NCBI RefSeq assembly: GCF_031157315.1
Contig: NZ_JAVIFU010000049.1
Span: forward strand, 1-47,026
Direction: 5' to 3'
DNA from: Paenibacillus sp. LHD-38
GTDB taxonomy: Bacteria; Bacillota; Bacilli; Paenibacillales; Paenibacillaceae
DNA: 47,026 bases
Part shown: positions 15,469-23,700 of the stretch, one piece after another
How positions within the stretch are numbered: position 1 is the first letter of the stretch
Layout: each line of letters starts with the position of its first letter
The notes under the pieces: generated by a model
Seen by the model: the letters and a program-made list of their open reading frames with translations, nothing else
Databases searched by the model: none
Told to the model about the DNA's origin: nothing
Program-made: the position numbers and the translations under genes

Positions 15469-16538
15469 AGCAGCTTGTGCGCATGTTCGTAGTTGTTATT
15501 GCCGTTTCGCTCGGACTCATGTACTTAACGGCTTATTTGAATGCAAGCGAGGGCTACAGCGGCGACCGTACCCTCACGATTTACAATTGGGGCGATTACG
15601 TCGACCCCGAGCTGCTGGAGCGTTTTGAAGAGGAAACCGGCATTAAGGTCATTTATCAGACCTTCGATTCCAATGAAGCGATGATGACCAAGATTGAGCA
15701 GGGCGGTACGACGTTTGACGTGAGCGTTCCTTCCGAGTATGCGATTAGCAAAATGAATGCGGAAGGCCTGCTGCTAGAGCTCGATCATGCCAAGCTTCCG
15801 AATTTGAAATATATTGATCCGCGATTCATGAATCTATCTTTTGATCCCGATAACGCATATTCGATTCCTTATTTCTGGGGAACGGTCGGCATTGTTTATA
15901 ACCCTGAACTTGTAGGAGGCCTGACCTTCTCCAGCTGGGATGACTTGTGGGATGAGCGTCTGCGCAATCAGATTCTGCTGCTCGACGGCGCGCGCGAGGT
16001 TATGGGTATGGGTCTAAACCGTTTAGGCTATTCGCTCAATGATACGAATGAAGCGCATTTGCAGGAGGCGAAAGCGAAGCTGCTGGAAATGACGCCTAAC
16101 GTCAAAGCGATAGTGGGCGATGAGATTAAGATGCTGCTTGCGAACGAGGAGGCGGCCGCAGGACTTGTCTGGTCAGGAGATGCCTCGGAGATTATGGATG
16201 AGAACGATAAGCTCGATTACGTCGTGCCGGAGGAAGGCTCGAACCTGTGGTTCGATAATATGGTCATACCGAAGACGGCTCGAAACATTGAGGGCGCCCA
16301 TCAGTTTATTAATTTTATGCTCGACCCCGAGGTAGCTGCTCAGAACGCGGAATATGTGGGCTATTCGACGCCTAACAAAGCTGCGCTGGCCTTGCTGCCC
16401 GAGGAAATTTCCGGCGACGAACGTTTTTATCCGAATGAGGAGCTGACGGGAAAGCTGGAGGTGTATGACAATCTCGGCAAAAAAATGCTGGCCCATTACA
16501 ACGAGCTGTTCCTTGAGTTTAAAATGCATAAGAAATGA
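15465..16538 (+). CDS. potD: Polyamine-binding protein PotD, without lipobox
   Basis: A 357-residue extracellular solute-binding protein for spermidine/putrescine: TLTIYNWGDYVDPE, then the two-lobed fold with SGDASEIMDEN and LWFDNMVIP in the ligand region. The N-terminus is a hydrophobic segment (residues 5-25) followed by NASEG, with no lipobox cysteine. Gram-positive binding proteins are usually lipoproteins, so this one is probably held by an uncleaved membrane anchor or is released. It closes the potABCD operon. Confidence 0.92.
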   Translation: MKQLVRMFVVVIAVSLGLMYLTAYLNASEGYSGDRTLTIYNWGDYVDPELLERFEEETGIKVIYQTFDSNEAMMTKIEQGGTTFDVSVPSEYAISKMNAEGLLLELDHAKLPNLKYIDPRFMNLSFDPDNAYSIPYFWGTVGIVYNPELVGGLTFSSWDDLWDERLRNQILLLDGAREVMGMGLNRLGYSLNDTNEAHLQEAKAKLLEMTPNVKAIVGDEIKMLLANEEAAAGLVWSGDASEIMDENDKLDYVVPEEGSNLWFDNMVIPKTARNIEGAHQFINFMLDPEVAAQNAEYVGYSTPNKAALALLPEEISGDERFYPNEELTGKLEVYDNLGKKMLAHYNELFLEFKMHKK

Positions 16539-16631
16539 GCCAAAAACGGTGCATTATTCTGCGATTCCCCATGCTATGATGAATGAAGCTTTTACGTATA
16601 AGAACAATTGCGAATAGATGGGGCGAAAAGA

Positions 16632-17570
16632 ATGAATAACAAGTGGTTGAATTACGGCGGACTGATTCTAATTGCTGTCGTATGGGGAGCAAACTTCGGT
16701 ATTTCTCGATTGGCAATGGAGTCGTTTAATCCGATCGTGTTCTCGTTTCTGAGATTTGGCTTGGCCGTTCCTTTTTTCTTTCTGATCCTTAAGCTAACCG
16801 AGGGCAGTGTGGCCATTCCATGGCGCATTGTGCCGAGGCTGGCGTTAATCGGGCTTATCGGCATTACGCTGCTCGAAATTACGGTCATGTACTCGATCAA
16901 GTACACGACTTTAGCGAATGCTTCACTCTTAAACGTGGCGCCGTGGCCGATTTTTGCCGCATTGTTCGCGCCGCTGTTTATGAAGGAAACAATTACGATG
17001 CGGCTCATCGTTGGCGGCGGGATATCGATAGTCGGCGTTTGCTTCGTCATTTTAGGCGGGGATGAGGGTTTCAGTCTTTCCTCCGAAAATATGCTCGGCA
17101 ACGCCATGGCGTTTGGCGTCAGCATTATCGGCCCATTATTCAATCTCAGCTCGATGTCGCTTATGAAGAAATATTCAGCCCTTCGGGTAAGCACATGGAC
17201 GATTGCATTCGGATCGCTGTTCATGCTGCCGCTTACGTTCGGTTCTTGGGGGCAAACGAACTGGTCCGCACTGAATGCAGGCCAATACTTATCTATTGGT
17301 TACAATGTTCTGATCTGTACCGTGCTGGCTTTTGTGGTCTGGAATGCCTGCATGTTCAAGGTGGGAGCCACGCGGTCTAATTTCTTCCGTTATGCGGTTC
17401 CGGCCGCTGCGGTTATTGCAGGCTATTTGATGTTCGATGAGAAAATCGCGCTGCTGCAAATGTGCGGTGCAGGCTGTATGGCGGCAGGATTGATTTGGAT
17501 CAGCATTGAGCGCAAAAAACGGACGGAGCCAGTGGTTCCTTCCTCGAAGACAGGCGGACAAATGATTTAA
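16632..17570 (+). CDS. EamA/DMT family transporter
   Basis: A 312-residue membrane protein with about ten transmembrane helices in two EamA repeats; the first repeat begins VVWGANFGISRLAMESFNP, as in drug/metabolite exporters. The substrate cannot be told. ATG 16632 is preceded by GGGG at about 8 bases; an in-frame TTG at 16608 is less likely. It lies about 90 bp after potD, so it may be its own unit. Confidence 0.88.
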   Translation: MNNKWLNYGGLILIAVVWGANFGISRLAMESFNPIVFSFLRFGLAVPFFFLILKLTEGSVAIPWRIVPRLALIGLIGITLLEITVMYSIKYTTLANASLLNVAPWPIFAALFAPLFMKETITMRLIVGGGISIVGVCFVILGGDEGFSLSSENMLGNAMAFGVSIIGPLFNLSSMSLMKKYSALRVSTWTIAFGSLFMLPLTFGSWGQTNWSALNAGQYLSIGYNVLICTVLAFVVWNACMFKVGATRSNFFRYAVPAAAVIAGYLMFDEKIALLQMCGAGCMAAGLIWISIERKKRTEPVVPSSKTGGQMI

Positions 17571-17702
17571 TGTGAAGTGCTGCGCACTTTGTTAATATAT
17601 AAGAATTTATATGTTTTCACATATAAATGTGCTTATATATCTCCGCGAAACGACTGCTTTTGCCACAGAGGACGGCGACAGCCGTTTACGCTTGTTTATA
17701 GG

Positions 17703-17746
17703 GCATGTCAGGGAGGTGAAGTAAGCTTCCATGGCATGCTCTTTTT
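17703..17746 (+). terminator. Rho-independent terminator
   Basis: GCATGTCA (17703-17710) pairs with TGGCATGC (17732-17739) through one G-U, with an inner stem GGGAG/CTTCC and then five T. It lies about 130 bp after the DMT gene and before the HAD-mtlD unit. Confidence 0.65.
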
Positions 17747-17784
17747 GTATCGGATGGTTAGGAGGGAATCTGAGAAATGAGGAT

Positions 17785-17843
17785 GTAAGCGTTTGATTGA
17801 AATTGTCTGAAAATTTTTTTCGTAAATTATCGAAGCGCTTGCA
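17785..17843 (+). promoter_or_regulatory. Two degenerate cre/LacI-type elements
   Basis: TGTAAGCGTTTGAT (17785-17798) and TCGAAGCGCTTGCA (17830-17843) each resemble the palindromic 14-bp cre core with a few mismatches. Two further reversed relatives, GTTTACGCTT, occur at 17684 and 17874. The cluster is upstream of the HAD-mtlD pair and could bind CcpA or another LacI-family regulator; none matches the consensus perfectly. Confidence 0.35.
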
Positions 17844-18014
17844 AGAATTATGAAAAAACCAGTGGTATCAACGGTTTACGCTTCTTTTCAAAGAGAGATG
17901 GACAACCTTGAAAACGGTCTTTTGGGCGTTTTACCTCCTTGACTCCTGCTTTTAAATAATGTTACGGTTTTGTTAGCAAATCTAACATTTTGACATTCAG
18001 GAGGAGATGTATTG

Positions 18015-18677
18015 ATGATTAAAGCTATTATTTTTGATTTTGACGGGACGATTATTGACACAGAAACGGCATGGTACCATGCATTTCGCGATGCTTACTT
18101 GGAGCATGGGGTTGAGCTCACCTTAGAGCAATACTCGGGCTGTATCGGCACGAGCTTGCACAACTTTAATCCCTATGAATATTTAATGACGGATTTGAAG
18201 CTTCCGATAGACAAGGATGCCTTCCGCGAATCGGTGCATCTCCAGCATACATCCCTTATGCAAAGCGAACAGGTTCGATCCGGCATCTTGGATTATTTGA
18301 ATGATGCGCAGGATTTGGGCATGAGGATCGGCCTTGCTTCCAGCTCGCCGCGCGCTTGGATTGATAAATATTTGGAGCAGCTTGAAATTGCGCACTATTT
18401 CGAAACCATTCGGACAGCGGATGATGTGGCAAAGGTTAAGCCGGATCCAGAGCTGTATATGCAGACCTTGGCTGCTCTAGGCGTTGAGGCGAGCGAGGCG
18501 GTAGCAATTGAGGATTCACCTAACGGGGCGCGAGCGGCTCTGGCTGCAGGCATGTCCTGCATTATCGTTCCGAATACGATCACGAAGTCATTGGACTTTG
18601 ATAAATCTGACCGTTATTACCATGCGGAATGTTTGTCGCATATTGATTTTCACGCAATGGCAGCGGGCGCGCTTTAA
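18015..18677 (+). CDS. HAD-IA phosphatase, candidate mannitol-1-phosphatase
   Basis: A 220-residue HAD hydrolase. Motif I is FDFDGTIIDTE with nucleophile Asp8 and acid/base Asp10, motif II LASSSP, motif III the lysine in KVKPDP and motif IV IEDSPNG; a helical C1 cap lies between residues about 15 and 80. It resembles beta-phosphoglucomutase/sugar-phosphatase relatives, and the substrate is not readable from sequence. An mtlD paralogue lies 124 bp downstream on the same strand, which suggests mannitol 1-phosphate. AGGAGG lies 10 bases before ATG 18015; TTG 18012 is also possible. Confidence 0.85.
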   Translation: MIKAIIFDFDGTIIDTETAWYHAFRDAYLEHGVELTLEQYSGCIGTSLHNFNPYEYLMTDLKLPIDKDAFRESVHLQHTSLMQSEQVRSGILDYLNDAQDLGMRIGLASSSPRAWIDKYLEQLEIAHYFETIRTADDVAKVKPDPELYMQTLAALGVEASEAVAIEDSPNGARAALAAGMSCIIVPNTITKSLDFDKSDRYYHAECLSHIDFHAMAAGAL

Positions 18678-18801
18678 AGTCGGTAATCAAGTGAAGAATC
18701 AGGTTGAAACACGAATGTGTCCTGGCGCAATTAAATAAATCAGAATATTCAGAAATTTTATGGGCGAGACGATACCATCCAAGTAAAAGGGGGTTCGGAC
18801 A

Positions 18802-19968
18802 ATGAAGGCTGTGCATTTTGGCGCTGGAAATATCGGAAGAGGTTTTATCGGTCTTCTTCTGTCCCATGCGGGCTACGAGGTTACGTTTGTAGCTCGGAAT
18901 GAAAGAAAGATTCATTTGCTGCAGCAGAACAAACAATATTCGGTCACGCTTGCGAACGAGGCGCGAGACACGGAGGTTGTGAACAACGTAACGGCGATTA
19001 GCGGCAAAAACAGAGCGGCGGTGGCAGCAGTCGTTGCGACGGCCGACATCGTGACGACGGCGGTTGGCGTAACGGCGCTGAAGCATATTGCTGAATCCAT
19101 CGCAGCAGGCATCGAGCTGCGTCTTCAGCGTCGGAATCTTAAACCGCTGCATATCATTGCTTGCGAGAACGCGATTTCGGGCAGCTCGCTTCTCAAACGG
19201 CGTGTGTATGAGCATTTGCCGGCGGAGCGGCATGAAGAAGCGGATAGCTGTATCGCTTTTCCGAATACGGCCGTTGACCGCATCGTTCCGGTTCAAGAGC
19301 ATGATGATCCGCTTAAAGTTACGGTAGAGCCGTACTTTGAATGGATTGTAGACCGCTCAGCAATGATGGATGGCTACCTTGAAATTGAGGGGGTAAAGTA
19401 TGTAGACGCGCTTGAACCTTACATTGAACGTAAACTATATACCGTTAATACGGGTCATTGCACGGCGGCTTATCACGGCTATCTTGAAGGTTATGAAACG
19501 ATTCAAGAGGCGATGGGTGATTCGAGGATTCGATCCGAATTGTCAGAGGTGCTGAATGAGACCGGGAGTATCCTTACGTCCAAGTACCATTGGGATAAGA
19601 AAAAGCATGATCGTTATGTTCAAAAAATGATGAAAAGATTCACAAACCCCCGCTTATCGGATAGTGTAATCCGCGTCGGCCGCTCGCCGATCCGTAAGTT
19701 GTCCTTGAATGACCGGCTCGTCAGGCCGGCTTTGCAGGCGCGTGAGCTCGGCATTCCTGTTCCTCATCTGACATCCGCTATCGCTGCGGCGCTCCTGTTC
19801 GATTACGAGAAGGATGAGGAGGCGGTTACGCTGCAAGCGGCAATCGCACAATCAGGAATTCATGATGTCATCGCCTCGCATATGGGGATTTCGCGCAAAC
19901 ATGCATTCCATCAAGAAATCGTGGACAGCTACGGCGTGCTTAAAGAAGCCTATACGGCAATAAAATAA
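18802..19968 (+). CDS. mtlD: Second mannitol-1-phosphate dehydrogenase homologue
   Basis: A 388-residue paralogue of the MtlD at 7362-8540, with the same GAGNIGRGFIG motif and K-x4-N-x2-H signature (ERKLYTVNTGH). The second strand ends FVARNERK: Asp31 of the other copy is Ala here and the next residue is Arg32. That change commonly accompanies NADP(H) preference in Rossmann enzymes. Beside a HAD phosphatase and away from any PTS gene, it is a candidate for reducing fructose 6-phosphate in mannitol synthesis. GGGGG precedes the ATG. Confidence 0.9.
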   Translation: MKAVHFGAGNIGRGFIGLLLSHAGYEVTFVARNERKIHLLQQNKQYSVTLANEARDTEVVNNVTAISGKNRAAVAAVVATADIVTTAVGVTALKHIAESIAAGIELRLQRRNLKPLHIIACENAISGSSLLKRRVYEHLPAERHEEADSCIAFPNTAVDRIVPVQEHDDPLKVTVEPYFEWIVDRSAMMDGYLEIEGVKYVDALEPYIERKLYTVNTGHCTAAYHGYLEGYETIQEAMGDSRIRSELSEVLNETGSILTSKYHWDKKKHDRYVQKMMKRFTNPRLSDSVIRVGRSPIRKLSLNDRLVRPALQARELGIPVPHLTSAIAAALLFDYEKDEEAVTLQAAIAQSGIHDVIASHMGISRKHAFHQEIVDSYGVLKEAYTAIK

Positions 19969-20029
19969 AAGAGGAGTGCTGAGGCATTGATAAAATTTAT
20001 ACTTCTGTATGCAGCCGTGCATACTAATA

Positions 20030-20074
20030 GAAAGGAGTGATGGGAGCCTGGCTTCTGTTGCTCCTTTCTTTTTT
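20030..20074 (+). terminator. Terminator after the HAD-mtlD pair
   Basis: GAAAGGAG (20030-20037) and CTCCTTTC (20061-20068) form a perfect stem with a 23-base loop, followed by a T run. Between the mtlD stop and this stem is a separate inverted repeat, GTATGCA-GCCG-TGCATAC (20007-20024). The remaining bases up to the gdh start at 20298 hold no gene that I can support. Confidence 0.7.
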
Positions 20075-20297
20075 GTGTGCTTCATGAATGGGGAATTACA
20101 TTTATTTCTATTCCATGTCAGATGTTACTGTTGCTGTCACTCAATGAAACCTAACATGACAATGGATAAATGTGTAGATTTTTTGCACTATTTAACGAAA
20201 TTTTTCTTTTAAAATACTATTGAAAAAGGTAGAATCAGAAAAGCGGCTTTTCCTGGATTGGGAGTCGGACTCTACGGAAAAAAGGACTGAACCTGAT

Positions 20298-21557
20298 ATG
20301 ACAGTGAGTTTAGTGGAAGAAACATTGAATCCGTACCAAATCGCACAGCAGCAAATTGACACGGCAGCAGCGCATCTGCAATTGCCTGAGCATGTTACGC
20401 AAATCTTGAAGCAGCCGAAGCGCGTGCTGTCGGTTAGCTTTCCCGTACGTATGGACGACGGATCGATCCGCGTATTCGAAGGGTATCGCGCCCAGCATAA
20501 TGATGCGATTGGACCGACAAAGGGCGGTATTCGCTTTCATCCGGATGTAACGCTTGACGAGGTTAAAGCGCTCTCCATGTGGATGAGCTTCAAGTGCGGC
20601 GTTGTCGGGTTGCCATACGGCGGCGGCAAGGGTGGCGTCATTTGTGATCCGCGTCTTCTTAGCAAAAATGAGCTGGAGCGCGTAAGCCGCGCGTTTATGG
20701 AAGCGATCGCTGATTTTGTAGGTCCGGATAAAGATATTCCTGCGCCAGATGTGTATACTACGCCGCAAATTATGGGCTGGATGATGGATACATACAGCAG
20801 GCTGAAAGGCGTGAACTCGCCAGGCGTTATTACCGGCAAACCGCTTATTCTTGGCGGCTCGAAGGGGCGCAACGAAGCGACGGCGCAAGGCTGTGTTTAT
20901 ACGATTTTGGCTGCGCTAAATGATATGAATATTCCTGTACAGAACGCGACTGCAGCCATTCAAGGCTTTGGCAATGCGGGCCGTATTGCTGCGCGTTTGC
21001 TTAGCGAGGCAGGCTGCAAAATCGTAGCGGTCAGTGATTCCAAAGGCGGTATTTACGACCCGAACGGCATTGATATCGAGAAAATTTCTATGCTCAAAGA
21101 CACAGCGTCTATCCGCGAGTATGGCGAAGCTTACATCATCTCCAACGAAGCGCTGCTTGAGCTGGATGTTGATATTTTGGTGCCGGCTGCTCTGGAGAAC
21201 GTAATTACAGCCGCGAATGCGGACCGTATTAAAGCAAAAATCGTAGCGGAAGCGGCTAATGGCCCGACGACTCCAGAGGCAGACCGTGTGCTTGCAAGCC
21301 GCGGCATTACAGTTATTCCGGACGTGCTTGCGAATGCGGGCGGCGTGACGGTTTCTTATTTTGAATGGGTACAGAACTTGATGAACTACTACTGGAGCGA
21401 AGCAGAGGTGCTGGAGAAGCTGGAGACAAACATGATTCTGTCGTATGTGGCCGTTCGCGACCTTGCTAAAGAGCATCATACCGATCTTCGTACGGCAGCT
21501 TATATGATTTCGATTAAACGGATTGCAGCGGCAATGGAAGCTAGAGGCTGGATCTAA
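20298..21557 (+). CDS. gudB: Glutamate dehydrogenase (GudB/RocG type)
   Basis: A 419-residue hexameric-type glutamate dehydrogenase interconverting glutamate with 2-oxoglutarate and ammonium. The catalytic region GLPYGGGKGGV carries the active lysine, PTKGGIRFHP binds substrate, and GFGNAGRIAARL is the dinucleotide fold. I chose ATG 20298 because it gives the usual family length and has AAGGA about 11 bases upstream; the frame is open back to TTG 20220 without an SD. The diaminopimelate dehydrogenase gene follows 34 bp later. The gudB versus rocG name is uncertain. Confidence 0.9.
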   Translation: MTVSLVEETLNPYQIAQQQIDTAAAHLQLPEHVTQILKQPKRVLSVSFPVRMDDGSIRVFEGYRAQHNDAIGPTKGGIRFHPDVTLDEVKALSMWMSFKCGVVGLPYGGGKGGVICDPRLLSKNELERVSRAFMEAIADFVGPDKDIPAPDVYTTPQIMGWMMDTYSRLKGVNSPGVITGKPLILGGSKGRNEATAQGCVYTILAALNDMNIPVQNATAAIQGFGNAGRIAARLLSEAGCKIVAVSDSKGGIYDPNGIDIEKISMLKDTASIREYGEAYIISNEALLELDVDILVPAALENVITAANADRIKAKIVAEAANGPTTPEADRVLASRGITVIPDVLANAGGVTVSYFEWVQNLMNYYWSEAEVLEKLETNMILSYVAVRDLAKEHHTDLRTAAYMISIKRIAAAMEARGWI

Positions 21558-21591
21558 GCACGATATAAAATAAAATTGAGGTGGCGGCAGC

Positions 21592-22569
21592 ATGACAGAA
21601 CAGATTCGCATTGGTATCGTGGGTTACGGCAATTTGGGGCGCGGGGTAGAGCTGGCAATAAAGCAAAGCCCGGACATGAAGTTGGATGCTATTTTTACAC
21701 GGAGGGACCCTGCTTCGATTCCTTCGGCTATTAAAGCGTATTCCATTGAGGATGCTGAGCGTTTCGTCAATGAGATCGACGTTATGATTCTTTGCGGCGG
21801 CTCGGCTACGGATCTTCCGGAGCAAGGGCCTGCTTTTGCACGCATGTTCCATACGGTAGACAGCTTTGATACGCACGCGCGTATTCCGGAATATTTTGAA
21901 CAAGTGGATGCAGTAGCAAGCACAGGCGGAAAAGTGAGCGTAATATCAACGGGCTGGGATCCAGGCTTGTTCTCTTTGAATCGTCTGCTTGCAGAAGCCA
22001 TTCTGCCTGAGGGCAAGGAATACACGTTCTGGGGCAAAGGCGTGAGCCAAGGGCATTCGGATGCGATTCGCCGAGTGAAAGGCGTAAAGCACGGCGTGCA
22101 ATACACCATTCCAAGTGAAGACGCGGTTAATCGTGTTCGCAGCGGCGAGAACCCGGAGCTGACCACTCGTGAGAAGCACATCCGCGATTGCTACATCGTT
22201 GCGGAGCAGGGTGCTGATCAAGAGGCCATTGCCGAGGAAATTCGCAGCATGCCGAACTATTTCTCTGATTACAATACAACGGTTCATTTTATCGACGAAG
22301 CAACAATGAAGGCTGAACACTCCTCGATGCCTCACGGCGGCACGGTGCTGCGCAGCGGCAAGACAGGTGAAAATAGCACACAAATTATTGAATTCGGACT
22401 GAAGCTTGACAGCAATCCGGAATTCACGGCGAGTGTTCTCGTTGCTTACGCGAGGGCGGCATACAAGATGGCCAAGCAAGGACAAACTGGCGCAAAAACC
22501 GTGTTTGACATTCCCTATGCCTACTTATCTCCGAAATCCGCAGCAGAGCTTCGTAAGGAGCTTTTGTAA
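21592..22569 (+). CDS. ddh: meso-Diaminopimelate dehydrogenase
   Basis: A 325-residue NADPH-dependent enzyme that aminates tetrahydrodipicolinate directly to meso-diaminopimelate, a one-step route to peptidoglycan and lysine precursor. The N-terminal fold is VGYGNLGRGVE; family stretches seen include GSATDLPEQ, STGWDPGLFS, GVSQGHSDAIRR and SSMPHGGTV. AGGTGG lies 8 bases before the ATG. It is closely spaced after glutamate dehydrogenase, so the two are probably co-transcribed, both handling free ammonium. Confidence 0.93.
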   Translation: MTEQIRIGIVGYGNLGRGVELAIKQSPDMKLDAIFTRRDPASIPSAIKAYSIEDAERFVNEIDVMILCGGSATDLPEQGPAFARMFHTVDSFDTHARIPEYFEQVDAVASTGGKVSVISTGWDPGLFSLNRLLAEAILPEGKEYTFWGKGVSQGHSDAIRRVKGVKHGVQYTIPSEDAVNRVRSGENPELTTREKHIRDCYIVAEQGADQEAIAEEIRSMPNYFSDYNTTVHFIDEATMKAEHSSMPHGGTVLRSGKTGENSTQIIEFGLKLDSNPEFTASVLVAYARAAYKMAKQGQTGAKTVFDIPYAYLSPKSAAELRKELL

Positions 22570-22636
22570 TAGAGATCGTAATACCAACTTCGATCTGAAA
22601 AATTTCTGAACAAATTTTAATTTTTACAAATTTTGT

Positions 22637-22666
22637 CTTACATTTATGGTAATCGTAGGCTATACT
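22637..22666 (+). promoter_or_regulatory. Possible promoter before the polysaccharide locus
   Basis: CTTACA (22637-22642), 18 bases, TATACT (22661-22666). It is the best sigma-A-like pair in the gap between ddh and the phosphatase gene, about 130 bp before that start; the -35 is weak. Confidence 0.3.
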
Positions 22667-22795
22667 AGTCTTTGTCGTAAGAACTGTCGAATTGTATCGA
22701 GAAGTGCTGAAAGATCTATCTTCTTGTGGTAGAATAGTTTCAAACCTGCCTATCAGGTAGCTTTGATCAAATTCTACATAGGAAGTGAGATCAGC

Positions 22796-23581
22796 ATGAT
22801 AGACATCCATACACATATATTACCCGGATTGGATGATGGTGCAGCGAGTTGGAATGATACTTTGGACATGGCCCAGGCAGCCGCTTCAGAGGGAATCACC
22901 ACCATTATTGCAACTCCGCATCACGCCAATGGGACCTATACAAACACAGCACAAGACGTAGCCGAGCACACCCATGCGATTAACGAACAGTTAATAGCAG
23001 TGGGTGTGCCTGTTACTATCCGGACTGGGCAAGAAATTCGTGTTCATGATGATTTGCTGGATGCCTGGTATAGGAATGAACTGCTCCCATTAGCCGGTTC
23101 TAGTTATGTATTAATAGAAATGCCGTCTTCTCGTATACCGAAAGCGATGATCGAGCTTATACATGAGCTTAATATCCTAAAGCTAAAGCCTATTATTGCT
23201 CACCCCGAAAGGAATGCAGAGGTTGTAAAGCACCCGGAACGATTAGCTGAGCTTATTGAAGCTGGAGCTTTCGCCCAGGTTACGACCCATTCGCTGTTAG
23301 GGGGGTTTGGCAAACGTATTGAACAATCCGCTTGGTCGCTGTTACAAACCGGCTGTATCCACATCGTTTCTTCCGATGCTCATCATATTGTCCGCCGCGG
23401 TTTTCGACTTCGCGAAGCATATGATGCCATTGAGAGGCGGATGGGCGAACAGTGGGTTAATTATTTGCAGTCCAATGCTAAATCTGTATTAGACGACATA
23501 TCTTTCCAAAATCAACCCGCAGCATCGGAATCCTCCAAGGGCCTCGTGCATCGTTTTGCTTCCTTATTTTACAAAAGATAG
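22796..23581 (+). CDS. PHP-type protein-tyrosine phosphatase, CpsB/YwqE family
   Basis: A 261-residue metal-dependent phosphatase that reverses autophosphorylation of the polysaccharide tyrosine kinase. The PHP signature IDIHTHILPGLDDGA is at the N-terminus, with TPHH, AHPERN and SSDAHH as further metal ligands. GGAAGTGAG precedes ATG 22796; the frame is open for 11 more codons without support. The partner kinase is encoded at 26709. An SLH surface protein gene lies between this gene and the Wzz/kinase pair. Confidence 0.92.
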   Translation: MIDIHTHILPGLDDGAASWNDTLDMAQAAASEGITTIIATPHHANGTYTNTAQDVAEHTHAINEQLIAVGVPVTIRTGQEIRVHDDLLDAWYRNELLPLAGSSYVLIEMPSSRIPKAMIELIHELNILKLKPIIAHPERNAEVVKHPERLAELIEAGAFAQVTTHSLLGGFGKRIEQSAWSLLQTGCIHIVSSDAHHIVRRGFRLREAYDAIERRMGEQWVNYLQSNAKSVLDDISFQNQPAASESSKGLVHRFASLFYKR

Positions 23582-23647
23582 GCTGCTCTTGAATGGTTGG
23601 AAAATACAGCAAGTACATATCGGGTAATCCCCTTCGGCGTTATTAGT

Positions 23648-23668
23648 CATTCATCTACTAGATGAATG
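23648..23668 (+). terminator. Hairpin after the phosphatase gene
   Basis: CATTCATCT (23648-23656) and AGATGAATG (23660-23668) form a perfect 9-bp stem with a 3-base loop, followed by the mixed A+T stretch GCTATTTTAATATATT. It is a weak terminator or an mRNA element 33 bases before the SLH gene. Confidence 0.4.
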
Positions 23669-23700
23669 CCGCTATTTTAATATATTAGGAGTGAGAGAAA

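Larger units (their letters stand above)
17571..18014 (+). other. Structured intergenic region
   Basis: No gene. From left to right it holds a small hairpin AAGTGC/GCACTT (17575-17589), a long A+T-rich hairpin at 17595-17640 with two 9-bp stems (ATATATAAG/CTTATATAT outside, ATTTATATG/CATATAAAT inside), a terminator, four AAGCG-type elements and an inverted repeat TGTTAG/CTAACA (17971-17987). The last lies just before the ribosome binding site of the HAD gene and could be an operator. Confidence 0.55.

Noticed and set aside
22637..22795. Riboswitch or T-box before the polysaccharide locus or gdh
   Set aside because: No conserved aptamer core could be recognised in 19969-20297 or 22570-22795.
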